A stretch of 64,000 bases of DNA from an uncultured Odoribacter sp. (GTDB lineage: Bacteria; Bacteroidota; Bacteroidia; Bacteroidales; Marinifilaceae): NCBI GenBank assembly GCA_905193145.1, contig CAJJNP010000002.1:1-64000 (forward strand). Direction: 5' to 3'. A program made the translations under genes and the position numbers. Positions within the stretch are counted from its first letter, which is position 1. Every line of letters begins with the position of its first letter. The notes beneath the pieces are model-generated. The model had not been told where the DNA came from. It saw only the letters and a program-made list of their open reading frames with translations, and ran no database searches. Positions 28,793 through 38,556 of the stretch are shown here, in pieces.

Positions 28793-30172
28793 TTATTTTG
28801 CCGTAAAAATTTCCAACTCATTCAATGTAACATGCTTATCATAATTAGCCCCCATTTCTGCAGACTCGAACCCACCATCCGGATTCATAAACACCTCATT
28901 CACCACCACTTTCAAATAACGATATTTATTACCGTCTGCCGGACAAGTCAACGTTAAATAGCAGGGTGATGCTAATGTTAATTTATCAAAATCATAAATT
29001 GCATATTGTTTATAATCTATATGATTACAACGGGCACACCAACGCTCTTCATTTACAACATCCCGTTCCTGTTCAAAATGAACAATTTTCTCCCATGTTG
29101 CACTTGCATCCATAGAGTTCGAACCAAAAAGAGTCACGCTACTTGGTAATTTACTCGGATAACAGGATGTCCATATTCGTCCATATTTATTTGGCTCCGG
29201 ATAATATCCACCAGGACCCCAAGGCCAATCTGAACGTACAGCCAGCATTCCATACAACCTTACTTCTGCAGGTAACTTTTCTTCTTTCATATCTATAATA
29301 AACAATGGTTTTTCCGGATTCTCAGGTGTTGAAATTGCCATCGGTCCCGCTAAATAGGTATAGAAATCAGCACCAGTTTCTTTTCTGAACCCTTTCTCTC
29401 CTTTGGTATCTCCATCAAACAAATACTCCTTACCCAATTTGAATGCAGGATCCTCAATAGACAAACCTTCCGGATCATGAAAATCCATCATTGTGGGTAA
29501 TAATTTCTCCACTTCACGCGGAGAAATATCTTTCCAAATCCGCTCTTTTACCATATAACCACGAAAATCCTCTGCCCTCACCACAATATCGTAAGAATCT
29601 CGCTTTTGTTTGAATGTATCCTGTAGTGTCACAGCACCCTTAGTCAAAGCAAAACTTTTTATCAATATCGTATCCATCTGCTTAGAATGCGGATCTTCTC
29701 CTATATAAAATACATGAGCCATTCCTTTGACATCTTCTTTTAATTCATAGGACATCGTAAAACCTTTTCCCCAACCCGGACCTATTTCCAAATTATTTAT
29801 AAACTCCACCGGTCCGGAATCTTTTGTATCAAAAGTCACTTCCAAAGGTTCAGACTCGACATTATTACGGTCACACAGAGTAACGTATCCCTTCACTCCT
29901 TGCTGCGCCTCATTGAATCCCACAATAACCAAAGAATCACATGCATAACTTCCTGTACGAATAACATCCTGTCCAAAAGCATCCTGATAACGTAACTGGA
30001 TATTATATACATGCTCATCAGCCGGCAGTTTATAATGCATTACAGCACCTCCGGCAATCGGATAAAAAGAAATTCCCTCAGCAGGCATCTTCACATCAAA
30101 GACAGACTCATCATCCTGACAACTAGCCAATGCCCACACCATACATATTAAAATGAAATATAGCTTTTTCAT
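28793..30172 (-). CDS. DUF4959/DUF5000/DUF5126-type SusE-position lipoprotein
   Basis: A 459-residue lipoprotein (signal ending ALASC, then QDDE). It shows the three-part layout of the Bacteroidota SusCD-associated family: DUF4959 Ig-like N-terminus (GGAVMHYKLP), a DUF5126-like middle, and a DUF5000 discoidin-like C-terminus (KYRYLKVVVNEVF and LNELEIF). The frame extends to a TTG at 30181, but the ATG at 30172 (MKKLYF), 18 nt after the SusD stop, is the likelier start. Presumed surface ligand-binding partner. Confidence 0.85.
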   Translation of the reverse strand: MKKLYFILICMVWALASCQDDESVFDVKMPAEGISFYPIAGGAVMHYKLPADEHVYNIQLRYQDAFGQDVIRTGSYACDSLVIVGFNEAQQGVKGYVTLCDRNNVESEPLEVTFDTKDSGPVEFINNLEIGPGWGKGFTMSYELKEDVKGMAHVFYIGEDPHSKQMDTILIKSFALTKGAVTLQDTFKQKRDSYDIVVRAEDFRGYMVKERIWKDISPREVEKLLPTMMDFHDPEGLSIEDPAFKLGKEYLFDGDTKGEKGFRKETGADFYTYLAGPMAISTPENPEKPLFIIDMKEEKLPAEVRLYGMLAVRSDWPWGPGGYYPEPNKYGRIWTSCYPSKLPSSVTLFGSNSMDASATWEKIVHFEQERDVVNEERWCARCNHIDYKQYAIYDFDKLTLASPCYLTLTCPADGNKYRYLKVVVNEVFMNPDGGFESAEMGANYDKHVTLNELEIFTAK

Positions 30173-30190
30173 AATCTGCAATTTAAATTA

Positions 30191-32125
30191 TTACCATCCC
30201 GGATTCTGTACACAACCGGAAATTAAAATTTCCTCACTACGAATTGGAAACAAATAATCTCTTGGTGCAATAAACTCTCTTTTAGTCCAAACAACTACCG
30301 GCCCCTCAAAATTATTGTAGAACTGACGAGCATCTTTTCCAATAATATTCCATCCATATTGACTGGCATTCAACTCTTCTTCCGCAGTCAACCAACGACG
30401 CAAATTCCAAAAACGACGTCCTTCAAAAGCAAACTCTACATCCCATTCGCGATGAATGATTTCACGCATTCCTTCTTTTGTTCTTACTTTATTCGGATCT
30501 TTTGCATAATCCTGCCAGGCTTCCTCCACATCCGGGATTCCTGCGCGTCTACGCACTTCATTCAAGGGTTCATAAACATGCTCTTTATCTGGAACTTCCA
30601 AATATTCATTCCAGGCTTCTGCTTTCATCAAATACAATTCTGCCAAACGCATCAGCACACAAGCGTATTCCTGACCGAATGCATTCTTATATCCCACGTT
30701 GGATACATCCGGATCAGAACCTTTTTTCATCCAATAACCCGTCAAATTCTGCGGAGAAGAATTCACCAAAGAAGTCTGTAATGTACCAAATCGTTCACCT
30801 TGATAAGCTTCTACCAAGACTGGCAAGCCGGTACCCATCTGAAAGTAGCAACGATCGGCAGCCACATGAGCATAAAAACGCGGTTCACGACGTAAATGCA
30901 AACGCAACACGTTTTCATCCAATTCAACCACATTTTTATATTTTTTATTAGTCTCTTTACCTAACTGATAACGTGACATATAATCCCACTCCTTATCCTG
31001 ATCAATAGGTAATCCATGTTCAGTATAATACATTTCCACCATCTTCATACTAGGAGAAATACATCCCAACATGGAAGCATTGTAATCCGGGTCTGTACTC
31101 TTATAGTAAGGTCGCGTCCAACGGGTCCACGATTCGTCATCCAATTTTTCATAATGGAACATAAAAATAGCCTCTTGATTTTCAAAATTCAAGCCCAAAG
31201 ACGATTTACTGACATCAGCAATCACATCTTTCAAATCTTTATTTACGTAATCTCCAGAAGTCGTTGATATTAAACTTTTACCATTACGCAAACAAATATG
31301 TAACGCAGAATCTGCAGCAATAGCAGCACGTTTCCATTTTTCAGAATCACGAGTTGCATTAAACAACTTTTCACCTTTACTGTTTGTAAAATTTGCATAA
31401 GCCGGATTACCATTAAACAAAGGAGAAGCCGCATAAAATAAGGTCATGGCCTTCAATGCTGCAGCCGACTCCAAACTATGATATGATTTTCTACTGGCTT
31501 CTTTCTGATTCATTGGCGGCAGATCCTTCATTGCCTCATCCAACAAAGAAACAATTTCTTCTACACAAACATCAAACGGACTACGCGGTAGTTTCATATC
31601 ATCAATATCAGCATTAGGTGCAACATTCTGTGTCACCACAACAAAAGGACCATAATGACGCAACAATTCAAAATAATAATGGGCTTTTAAAGCCTTTATC
31701 TCTGCAGACCACAATACCTTCTCATCATCCGTCATATTGTAGACATTACCCACCATTTCCAGAAAGGTATTGCAATAACGAATGGAATTATAAACAGCAT
31801 CTTTCCGCCACATATTACAATAAGGATTTTGTGCCATCTGCATCCCGTCTGCAATATACAATCCACTCCAAGCATAACTGAATTGCTGCCTCATAAAATT
31901 ACCGGCAACCACTTCATCCGCGCCCATGTAAGCCGGATTGGAAATATGCGATGCTGTAAACGGACTCAACCACTCATGGCAGACTTTAAACCAATTCTCA
32001 GCGGATTCTCTCTTTTCAAAAATTGACTCTACACTCTCTATATCTCCTTTAGGGACCACATCCAGATATGTGCATCCGGACAGAAGTAAAATCAATGCAA
32101 CCAACAATGTATTTAAATATTTCAT
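30191..32125 (-). CDS. SusD/RagB nutrient-binding outer-membrane lipoprotein
   Basis: A 644-residue SusD-family protein (signal ending LLLSGC). It has a TPR-like helical scaffold, RLAELYLMKAEAWNE in the C-terminal region, the EFAFEGRRFWNLRRW signature, and the terminal YLFPIRSEEI and NPGW ending typical of the family. It forms the lid on the SusC channel and captures substrate. It lies 20 nt after susC. Confidence 0.96.
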   Translation of the reverse strand: MKYLNTLLVALILLLSGCTYLDVVPKGDIESVESIFEKRESAENWFKVCHEWLSPFTASHISNPAYMGADEVVAGNFMRQQFSYAWSGLYIADGMQMAQNPYCNMWRKDAVYNSIRYCNTFLEMVGNVYNMTDDEKVLWSAEIKALKAHYYFELLRHYGPFVVVTQNVAPNADIDDMKLPRSPFDVCVEEIVSLLDEAMKDLPPMNQKEASRKSYHSLESAAALKAMTLFYAASPLFNGNPAYANFTNSKGEKLFNATRDSEKWKRAAIAADSALHICLRNGKSLISTTSGDYVNKDLKDVIADVSKSSLGLNFENQEAIFMFHYEKLDDESWTRWTRPYYKSTDPDYNASMLGCISPSMKMVEMYYTEHGLPIDQDKEWDYMSRYQLGKETNKKYKNVVELDENVLRLHLRREPRFYAHVAADRCYFQMGTGLPVLVEAYQGERFGTLQTSLVNSSPQNLTGYWMKKGSDPDVSNVGYKNAFGQEYACVLMRLAELYLMKAEAWNEYLEVPDKEHVYEPLNEVRRRAGIPDVEEAWQDYAKDPNKVRTKEGMREIIHREWDVEFAFEGRRFWNLRRWLTAEEELNASQYGWNIIGKDARQFYNNFEGPVVVWTKREFIAPRDYLFPIRSEEILISGCVQNPGW

Positions 32126-32145
32126 CTTTTCGTCTATTTATCTGA

Positions 32146-35100
32146 TTAGAAACTGAAATTAAGGCCAACTGCCCACGTTTTCTGTATAGGATAATTAAAA
32201 CCACTCTCACCTAATTCGACATCCCATATTTTAAAATTGGTTATCAGAAACGGATTATTTGCTCTAACAAAAAACTTCATATTCTGCAGTTTCCACCGAT
32301 TCATCAACTGTTTAGGCATATTATAGGCCAATTCCAAAGAAGTACATCTCAAGAAACGACATTCACGCATAAAATAAGTACTCTTACGAACCTCAGCTGC
32401 TTTGGGATCATACCAGTTTTCCTCCGGATTATGCTGTACCAAATTAAACGTAGACAAACGCGGCCAGAAGGGTTTGCGCACCATATTATCCTCAGACCAG
32501 TGGTCCTCATAAATGGCCTTTAGCATAGCATGATCGTCCACAAAAAGCGACAATTTGGAAGGATCCATAAAAAATGAACGTTTACCTGATCCTTGGAAAG
32601 CAAAACTAAATTCAAAATTTTTGTAATTAATGAAACCTGAAAAACCATAAGTAATTCGAGGAGTCTCCGGGAAACCGATATATGTAGCATCATTTACATC
32701 AATTACTCCATCGTTATTCAAATCACGGTAGCGAATATCTCCCGGCAAAACATCTCCATTCTGACGAGGTGCATTATCAATTTCAGCCTGATCCATAAAA
32801 ACACCTTCTGCAATATAACCTATAGGCTGAGAAATTTCCTTACCTACCATCCGTTGCCATACTGGCTTATTAGCAGCCTCTTCGACCTCTTTATAAACCA
32901 CCTTATTATAAGTCAATGTTCCATTCAAAATTACCCATAGATCTTTATTAAATGCATGCTGTATCTTTCCTGAAAAATCGATACCCCGAGAACGAGCTTT
33001 TCCGATATTGGCCAACTGATTGTATTCTATTCCCGATGAAGCCGGAACATTTGCACGATAGCCTATAATATTATGGCGAATCTCCTGATAAGCATCTAAA
33101 TTCAGTTCTACGATTCCTTTAAAAAATTTAGCTTCCAAACCTAAATTCACCTGCTCTGCTACCTCCCATTTGATATTTTCATTCGTATAGCCTGCTACTT
33201 TTTTATAAGTCATAACGCCTTTCCCTGCCTCAGGATCCATCATATTAGGGCGCTGTACCATTGTTGGCAAAAAGACAAAACGAGGTGTTGATATCACTCC
33301 ATCATTACCGACTTTACCATAAGAAGCCCTAATTTTCAAAAAATTAAACCAATGAGAAATCGGTTCCATAAAAGGCTCACTGGAAGCAACCCATGCAACA
33401 CCGCCAGCAGGGAAAAATCCCCAACGATTACTTTTAGCAAAACGCTCGGAAGCATTATAACCAAAACTAGCTTCAACAAAATAACGGTCCTTTAATCCAT
33501 AAGTTCCACGCATAGAAAAAGTCATATTACGCTGAGGCATTCCTGTCAAGACATTGTCTATCGGTGTAAAGGTATAATCCTGAGCTTGAAATACAGCAGT
33601 CAGAGATGTTTGATGTTCCTTCCAGGCTGCCGTATGTAAAGCACGGGCTTCGTAAGTAACACGAGTATCTGTTGTTGACGTTGAAGCGTCATGATTAACA
33701 GTCAATGCCCTATTACTGGTAGTAGACAAATCCTGCAATTGGTGTTTACCGGTCTCAAAATCGTAATTTAATAAAGCAAACATCGCCGGCATGGTCATAA
33801 AACCAGTTGTATAATAACCCGCTTGTGCCACAGAAACGCTCGCTCTTAACTCCAAACCTTTCAACAAACTGGAAAGATTGTGAATATACTCCGCTCTATT
33901 GATTGTAGAATAACGAGTACGTTCCAAATAACCTTTTTGAATTTCCATATAAGGATTTGTCTGCTTTGCCTCTGTTGTTCCAAAACGCAATTCCGGCCAA
34001 GAATAATAATCATCCCCGGGATACATCGGTGCAAAATCAACCGGTGATGCATTAAAAGACAATGCATAAGCCTGATTAACACTAGAGAGAGGACCATGAT
34101 ATTTATCAATCGTCGTTGATGAGTTTATCACCAATTTGATTCCAGCCTTCAGGTCTATATTTAAATTCGTACGGAAAGATGTCTGGTTATTCGTAATATT
34201 ACAATCAAAATCATTCAGTTTATCTGTTTTAAGCATACCTTGATCTCGATTATAATTCACTGACGCATAATATTGAATCACCTTAGAGCCTCCCCGGATA
34301 TTTACACCGACATGATGGTTTACATTGAAATTTTTAAACAAAATATCATACCAATCGTTTGCAGGATATACCCAAGAAGGATATTTACCGGAACGTGTAC
34401 GGTTAATGCGTTCTACACTATATTTGGGTGTTGCCAGTGGGTATCGAGACAACAATGCCTGATTATACATCCGCATATAATCTATCGGGTCTACAACATC
34501 CAAACGTTTGGTCGGCATTGAAAATACTGCTTCATAACGGGCCGTTGCATAAACACTTCCTTCTTGTCCTTTCTTTGTTGTCACCAATATAACACCATTA
34601 GCACCACGAGCGCCATACATCGCTGTTGCCGAAGCATCTTTCATGACACTGAAACTTTCAATATCTTCTGGGGCAATACGAGCCAAATCCAATTTTGACG
34701 ACTCTACACCATCCAACAATATCAACGGATCTACATTTGCTCCGGTCTGAAAAGAAGTTATACCACGAATATAAAACTTGGTATTCATTTCTTCCTCTGT
34801 CAATGCAGCTGGCAATCCACCCGTCTGCCACCCTACCATTCCGGCAATTTTACCGGCAAAACTACTAGTTAGGTCACTACTGGAACTTTTCAAGTCCATC
34901 GGACGTACTGTAGTGATTGCAGAAACCACACTCTCCTTTTTCTGTTGGCCAAAAGCCACAACCGTTACTTCTTCCAGATTTTCTGCAGTAGGACTCAATA
35001 CGATATCAACATGAGCTTTCCCTTTTATAGGCACAACTTCAGCTTTATATCCAACAAATGAAACTTTCAACACATCATCCGGACGGGCCATCAAAGTATA

Positions 35101-35598
35101 CTTACCATCAATATCCGTTGCCACACCTTGTGTAGTACCATAAATCACAACAGTTGCTCCTATTACAGGATTACCATCCTTGTCTGTCACCTTACCCTTT
35201 ACCGTAATCATCTGCACATTGTCATCTTTGGGAGTAGCCTTCTCTCTAATAGTAATTAAATTCTGCTGTACTAAAAACTCCAGCCCTAACGGCAACAACA
35301 CGTCTTCCAATACAGCCTTTACGTCTTTGTTTTTTACATTTACACTAACTTGTCCCTTTGACTTCAGCAACTCACTTTTGTAAAAGAAATCATAATTGGT
35401 TTGTTTCTTTATTTCAGATATCACTTCATTCAAAGTAACATCTTTCAAATTAAGTGTTACAGTTGTCTTTTCTTGTGCCAAAACCTGACTGGGCCAAAGA
35501 CCTATTCCCAACATCAAGAGTACAAGAAAAGTCCTCAAAATTGCCATACTACGGCACATATAGCGCCATGGCAATACATTGTCTTGCATTTTTTTCAT
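32146..35598 (-). CDS. SusC/RagA TonB-dependent transporter with STN domain
   Basis: A 1150-residue outer-membrane transporter. Signal peptide (cleavage near LAQ, about 42); STN (secretin/TonB N-terminal) domain about 50-115 (LNLKDVTLNEVISEIKKQ); carboxypeptidase-regulatory-like domain about 130-210; plug with the LLDGVE and ATAMYGARGANG motifs; large beta-barrel ending in aromatic NFSF. The STN domain marks transporters that signal to a FecR anti-sigma factor, and one sits immediately upstream. Energised by TonB-ExbBD, not encoded here. Confidence 0.97.
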   Translation of the reverse strand: MKKMQDNVLPWRYMCRSMAILRTFLVLLMLGIGLWPSQVLAQEKTTVTLNLKDVTLNEVISEIKKQTNYDFFYKSELLKSKGQVSVNVKNKDVKAVLEDVLLPLGLEFLVQQNLITIREKATPKDDNVQMITVKGKVTDKDGNPVIGATVVIYGTTQGVATDIDGKYTLMARPDDVLKVSFVGYKAEVVPIKGKAHVDIVLSPTAENLEEVTVVAFGQQKKESVVSAITTVRPMDLKSSSSDLTSSFAGKIAGMVGWQTGGLPAALTEEEMNTKFYIRGITSFQTGANVDPLILLDGVESSKLDLARIAPEDIESFSVMKDASATAMYGARGANGVILVTTKKGQEGSVYATARYEAVFSMPTKRLDVVDPIDYMRMYNQALLSRYPLATPKYSVERINRTRSGKYPSWVYPANDWYDILFKNFNVNHHVGVNIRGGSKVIQYYASVNYNRDQGMLKTDKLNDFDCNITNNQTSFRTNLNIDLKAGIKLVINSSTTIDKYHGPLSSVNQAYALSFNASPVDFAPMYPGDDYYSWPELRFGTTEAKQTNPYMEIQKGYLERTRYSTINRAEYIHNLSSLLKGLELRASVSVAQAGYYTTGFMTMPAMFALLNYDFETGKHQLQDLSTTSNRALTVNHDASTSTTDTRVTYEARALHTAAWKEHQTSLTAVFQAQDYTFTPIDNVLTGMPQRNMTFSMRGTYGLKDRYFVEASFGYNASERFAKSNRWGFFPAGGVAWVASSEPFMEPISHWFNFLKIRASYGKVGNDGVISTPRFVFLPTMVQRPNMMDPEAGKGVMTYKKVAGYTNENIKWEVAEQVNLGLEAKFFKGIVELNLDAYQEIRHNIIGYRANVPASSGIEYNQLANIGKARSRGIDFSGKIQHAFNKDLWVILNGTLTYNKVVYKEVEEAANKPVWQRMVGKEISQPIGYIAEGVFMDQAEIDNAPRQNGDVLPGDIRYRDLNNDGVIDVNDATYIGFPETPRITYGFSGFINYKNFEFSFAFQGSGKRSFFMDPSKLSLFVDDHAMLKAIYEDHWSEDNMVRKPFWPRLSTFNLVQHNPEENWYDPKAAEVRKSTYFMRECRFLRCTSLELAYNMPKQLMNRWKLQNMKFFVRANNPFLITNFKIWDVELGESGFNYPIQKTWAVGLNFSF

Positions 35599-35710
35599 AC
35601 TTTTGTAATATTATTTGGTTATAAATAGATACTTTCGGATTTACTTTATACACCGTCTGTATCTTGTTAGTGCAGACTGAAGATTGATCAGGTCTACAGT
35701 CTGTTTTTCT

Positions 35711-36862
35711 TTAGTTACTCCGAATCGTAATTCTATATTTAGTTATATCAAAATCAACATCTTGAGTATACTCCAACATTTTGAAAAGCTGTTCAACAGA
35801 GTTATAACGTTGTAAACGCCCACTGAATTTTATTCTCTTCAAGTCTGCCGACTCAAAATCGATAGGGATATCATACCAACGAGAAATTGTTTGCATCAAC
35901 TCACCCAATTCCATCTCCTCAAAATCATAATATCCTTCAATCCAAGAGGTATATAAATCTACATTCACTGGTCTATAATCCACAATCTGAGACATTCTGT
36001 TATATGCCACCTGAGTTCCGGGTTCCATTGTAATATTTTGATTATTGCATTCTGTTTGTACTTTACCTTCCACCAGCGTTGTTCGCACCCACTCTCCTTC
36101 AGGATAAGCATTCACATTGAAAACAGTTCCCAATACCTGAATTTTTACGTCCCCGGCATTTACAATAAAAGGATGTTTGGCATCCTTTGCCACCACCAAA
36201 TAAGCCTCTCCGCTTAATGTTATCTCACGATTTTTCCCCACAAAACGATCTGGATAGCTTAATGTTGTACCGGCATTTAAAAAAACTTTCGTACCATCTG
36301 CTAACACCAGACTATATTCGGCTCCTTTGGGCACATCTAAAGTATAATACTGAGGCTCTTTGTCATTTTGGTTATCCGATTCTACAATCAAAGTCCTATC
36401 ATTTGTCCTCATCCCCCCATCCTCATTCACGACTACCTGTTCATTCCGATCATCCAATGTCTTGCGCTCTCCGTTCGGCATGACCAACACAATTTCTTGC
36501 TTGGCCAAAGATGCTGTCGTAAATATCGGTTGTTGCTCTTTTTTCTCCCTACGCCCATACAAAATTGGCAAACAGATTAATAACACAACAACAGCTGCCC
36601 AAGAAGTCCAAACCAATAATCTTCGATGCTGTTTATTATTTTTGTAAACACAATCCTGCTGCAAACGACTCTCTATCGTTTGCCACATAACTTCTAAATC
36701 ATCTTCTCGATTTTCTAAATGCAAACCAGCTCGTTTACGTATAGATCTTCGAACCCCCTCAAAATCATCACCTTCACGTACCTGCTTCCACTCTTCATCT
36801 CCAGGCTTTACCCGCCCCTCCAGAATTGCACATAACCACTGTTTTTCTTCTTGCTTAGTCAT
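35711..36862 (-). CDS. FecR-family anti-sigma factor
   Basis: A 383-residue inner-membrane regulator. Cytosolic N-terminal ~85 residues (sigma-binding), one membrane helix (about 89-104, VWTSWAAVVVLLICLPILY region), then periplasmic FecR domain (PKGAEYSLVLADGTKVFLNA, TLSGEAYLVVAKD, GDVKIQVLGTVFNV) and C-terminal DUF4974 (YDFEEMELGELMQ). It transmits the transporter's STN signal to the ECF sigma factor at 36948-37517. Confidence 0.95.
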   Translation of the reverse strand: MTKQEEKQWLCAILEGRVKPGDEEWKQVREGDDFEGVRRSIRKRAGLHLENREDDLEVMWQTIESRLQQDCVYKNNKQHRRLLVWTSWAAVVVLLICLPILYGRREKKEQQPIFTTASLAKQEIVLVMPNGERKTLDDRNEQVVVNEDGGMRTNDRTLIVESDNQNDKEPQYYTLDVPKGAEYSLVLADGTKVFLNAGTTLSYPDRFVGKNREITLSGEAYLVVAKDAKHPFIVNAGDVKIQVLGTVFNVNAYPEGEWVRTTLVEGKVQTECNNQNITMEPGTQVAYNRMSQIVDYRPVNVDLYTSWIEGYYDFEEMELGELMQTISRWYDIPIDFESADLKRIKFSGRLQRYNSVEQLFKMLEYTQDVDFDITKYRITIRSN

Positions 36863-36947
36863 ATCTCGCTTTTTACTTCCGTTTATTAAAAAGCGAGTAA
36901 CACCTTATTCAGGGTGAAAAGAAATAATGTTTTTTTTGATTTTTCTT

Positions 36948-37517
36948 TCAATTCAACCAATTTCCAAATAACACACCCAACAACATCACATTCCCATCTC
37001 CGAAATCTGACTTGATTTTTTTATAGGCAATCTTCATCTGTGTCTTCACAGTATTTATTGACAAATCCAAACGCTCAGCGATCTCCTTATAGCTCAATTC
37101 TTCCACACAACCTAAAATAAAAACCTCCTTGCATTTAGGTGGCAATGTTCCTATTACCTGCTGCAAACGCAAATATTGTTCGTCAAAATCATCCTCATAT
37201 ACATCTTCACACTCATCCGCCAGTTTCTTTTCATTCTGGTAACGTTCCTTCACTTTTTCATGAAGTTTGTAATCAACACAAGCATGTTTGACTGCACGAA
37301 ACAAATAAGCAGAGAAGTGTTCTGAAAAAGTAAGTTTTTCTCGGTTTTCCCATACATAAATAAAGACATCTTGCACAATATCACGAGCCTCCTCCTGATC
37401 ACCAAGAAAACCGGAAGCATACAGATATAATTGTTCGGCATATTGCTGAAAACAAGAAGTAAATGCCTTCCAGTCACCATCTTTTATAGCACTGAACAAG
37501 ATATCTTTTTCTTCCAT
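36948..37517 (-). CDS. ECF RNA polymerase sigma factor (FecI-like, Bacteroidota type)
   Basis: A 189-residue ECF sigma factor. Region 2 spans about 25-95 (ARDIVQDVFIYVWENRE, then FSAYLFRAVKHACVDY) and region 4 about 120-175 (LPPKCKEVFILGCVEELSYK and LDLSINTVKTQM helix-turn-helix). It directs transcription of the downstream FecR-SusCD operon when released. A primary-sigma promoter lies just upstream, giving basal expression. Confidence 0.95.
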   Translation of the reverse strand: MEEKDILFSAIKDGDWKAFTSCFQQYAEQLYLYASGFLGDQEEARDIVQDVFIYVWENREKLTFSEHFSAYLFRAVKHACVDYKLHEKVKERYQNEKKLADECEDVYEDDFDEQYLRLQQVIGTLPPKCKEVFILGCVEELSYKEIAERLDLSINTVKTQMKIAYKKIKSDFGDGNVMLLGVLFGNWLN

Positions 37518-37539
37518 GATTTTTTTACAACTTAGGAGG

Positions 37540-37569
37540 CAAATATATACATTTTAACTGATATGCAAA
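37540..37569 (-). promoter_or_regulatory. Promoter of the ECF sigma gene
   Basis: On the minus strand TTTG (37569-37566), 18 nt, then TATATTTG (37547-37540), 23 nt before the start codon. One nt shorter than the usual 19-nt spacer. Confidence 0.65.
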
Positions 37570-37603
37570 TAAATCACTCTATAGATATTCCATTTTGTTT
37601 TAC

Positions 37604-37649
37604 ATAAAAAAATCGGGTTATAAGCCCTCCTTGCTTATAACCCGATTTT
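37604..37649 (-). terminator. Terminator after the YitT gene
   Basis: A perfect 16-bp stem AAAATCGGGTTATAAG (37609-37624) / CTTATAACCCGATTTT (37634-37649) with a 9-nt loop and a T-tract on the minus-strand exit. Confidence 0.92.
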
Positions 37650-37668
37650 AATTTTACAATCAGACGTA

Positions 37669-38556
37669 TTATTTCACACCCTTCACTTCATCAAATCCTT
37701 TACCAAACACACCCATCACAGGAGCCATTGTCATAAATACATTGGGATCAACTTGTTTGGCAATTCTCAAAACATCAGAAGCCTCATGTTTACGAGCTAC
37801 AATCAAGATGATTTTTTTATCCTGCCCGGAATACCATCCTTTAGCATCAATAAGAGTAACACCACGATGTACTTGATTCGTCAATTCACGAGCCACCTCA
37901 TCAAATTTATCTGTAAAAATAAACAATTGAGCCGACTGTGTCTTACCAGTCAATACATAATCGACTGTAAAGGACACGATACCCATCATGACATAACCAT
38001 ATATCAAACCTCCGACAGCCTCTCTGTCAATATGATCATAAATCAACAGAGTCATCGCAATTACACAAAAATCACAGAACATTAAAATCTTTCCAGGACT
38101 TACATTGTGATATTTTGTCACCAACATGGCAATAATATCCGTACCCCCCGTACTACCGCCCACAGAAATGGCGATTCCAATACCAAGACCTGTCAACATT
38201 GCAGCAATGATAGTACTCATAAACTTTTCATCCGGTAAAATACCATCCACAGGCATCAGTGGTTGCATAATACCCAAGAATATACTACCAACAGCTATTG
38301 CAAAAATCGTTTTGATACCGAACTTGGGGCCCAATATCTTCATGGCAATAACCAACAAAATGATATTTACCAAAGCATAGCCCACACCCACTGGAATACC
38401 AAACAGATAAAACAACACAGTAGAAATACCCGTTGCACCACCACCTACAATTTTATGAGGCACTAAAAATCCTGTAGCAGCAAAAGAGTAGATTAACATA
38501 CCGAAGGTGATAATCAAATAAGGTTTTATCTCCTTCAAAAGATTCTTATTCTTCAT
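37669..38556 (-). CDS. YitT family membrane protein
   Basis: A 295-residue protein with about five or six N-terminal membrane helices (YitT_membrane, formerly DUF161; GGATGISTVLFYLFGIPVGVG) and a cytosolic C-terminal DUF2179 domain (about 215-290, RGVTLIDAKGWYSGQDKK). Function unknown; the fold suggests a ligand-gated membrane protein. It starts immediately after the glnS stop and is followed by a strong terminator, so it is the last gene of a glnS-yitT operon. Confidence 0.93.
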   Translation of the reverse strand: MKNKNLLKEIKPYLIITFGMLIYSFAATGFLVPHKIVGGGATGISTVLFYLFGIPVGVGYALVNIILLVIAMKILGPKFGIKTIFAIAVGSIFLGIMQPLMPVDGILPDEKFMSTIIAAMLTGLGIGIAISVGGSTGGTDIIAMLVTKYHNVSPGKILMFCDFCVIAMTLLIYDHIDREAVGGLIYGYVMMGIVSFTVDYVLTGKTQSAQLFIFTDKFDEVARELTNQVHRGVTLIDAKGWYSGQDKKIILIVARKHEASDVLRIAKQVDPNVFMTMAPVMGVFGKGFDEVKGVK

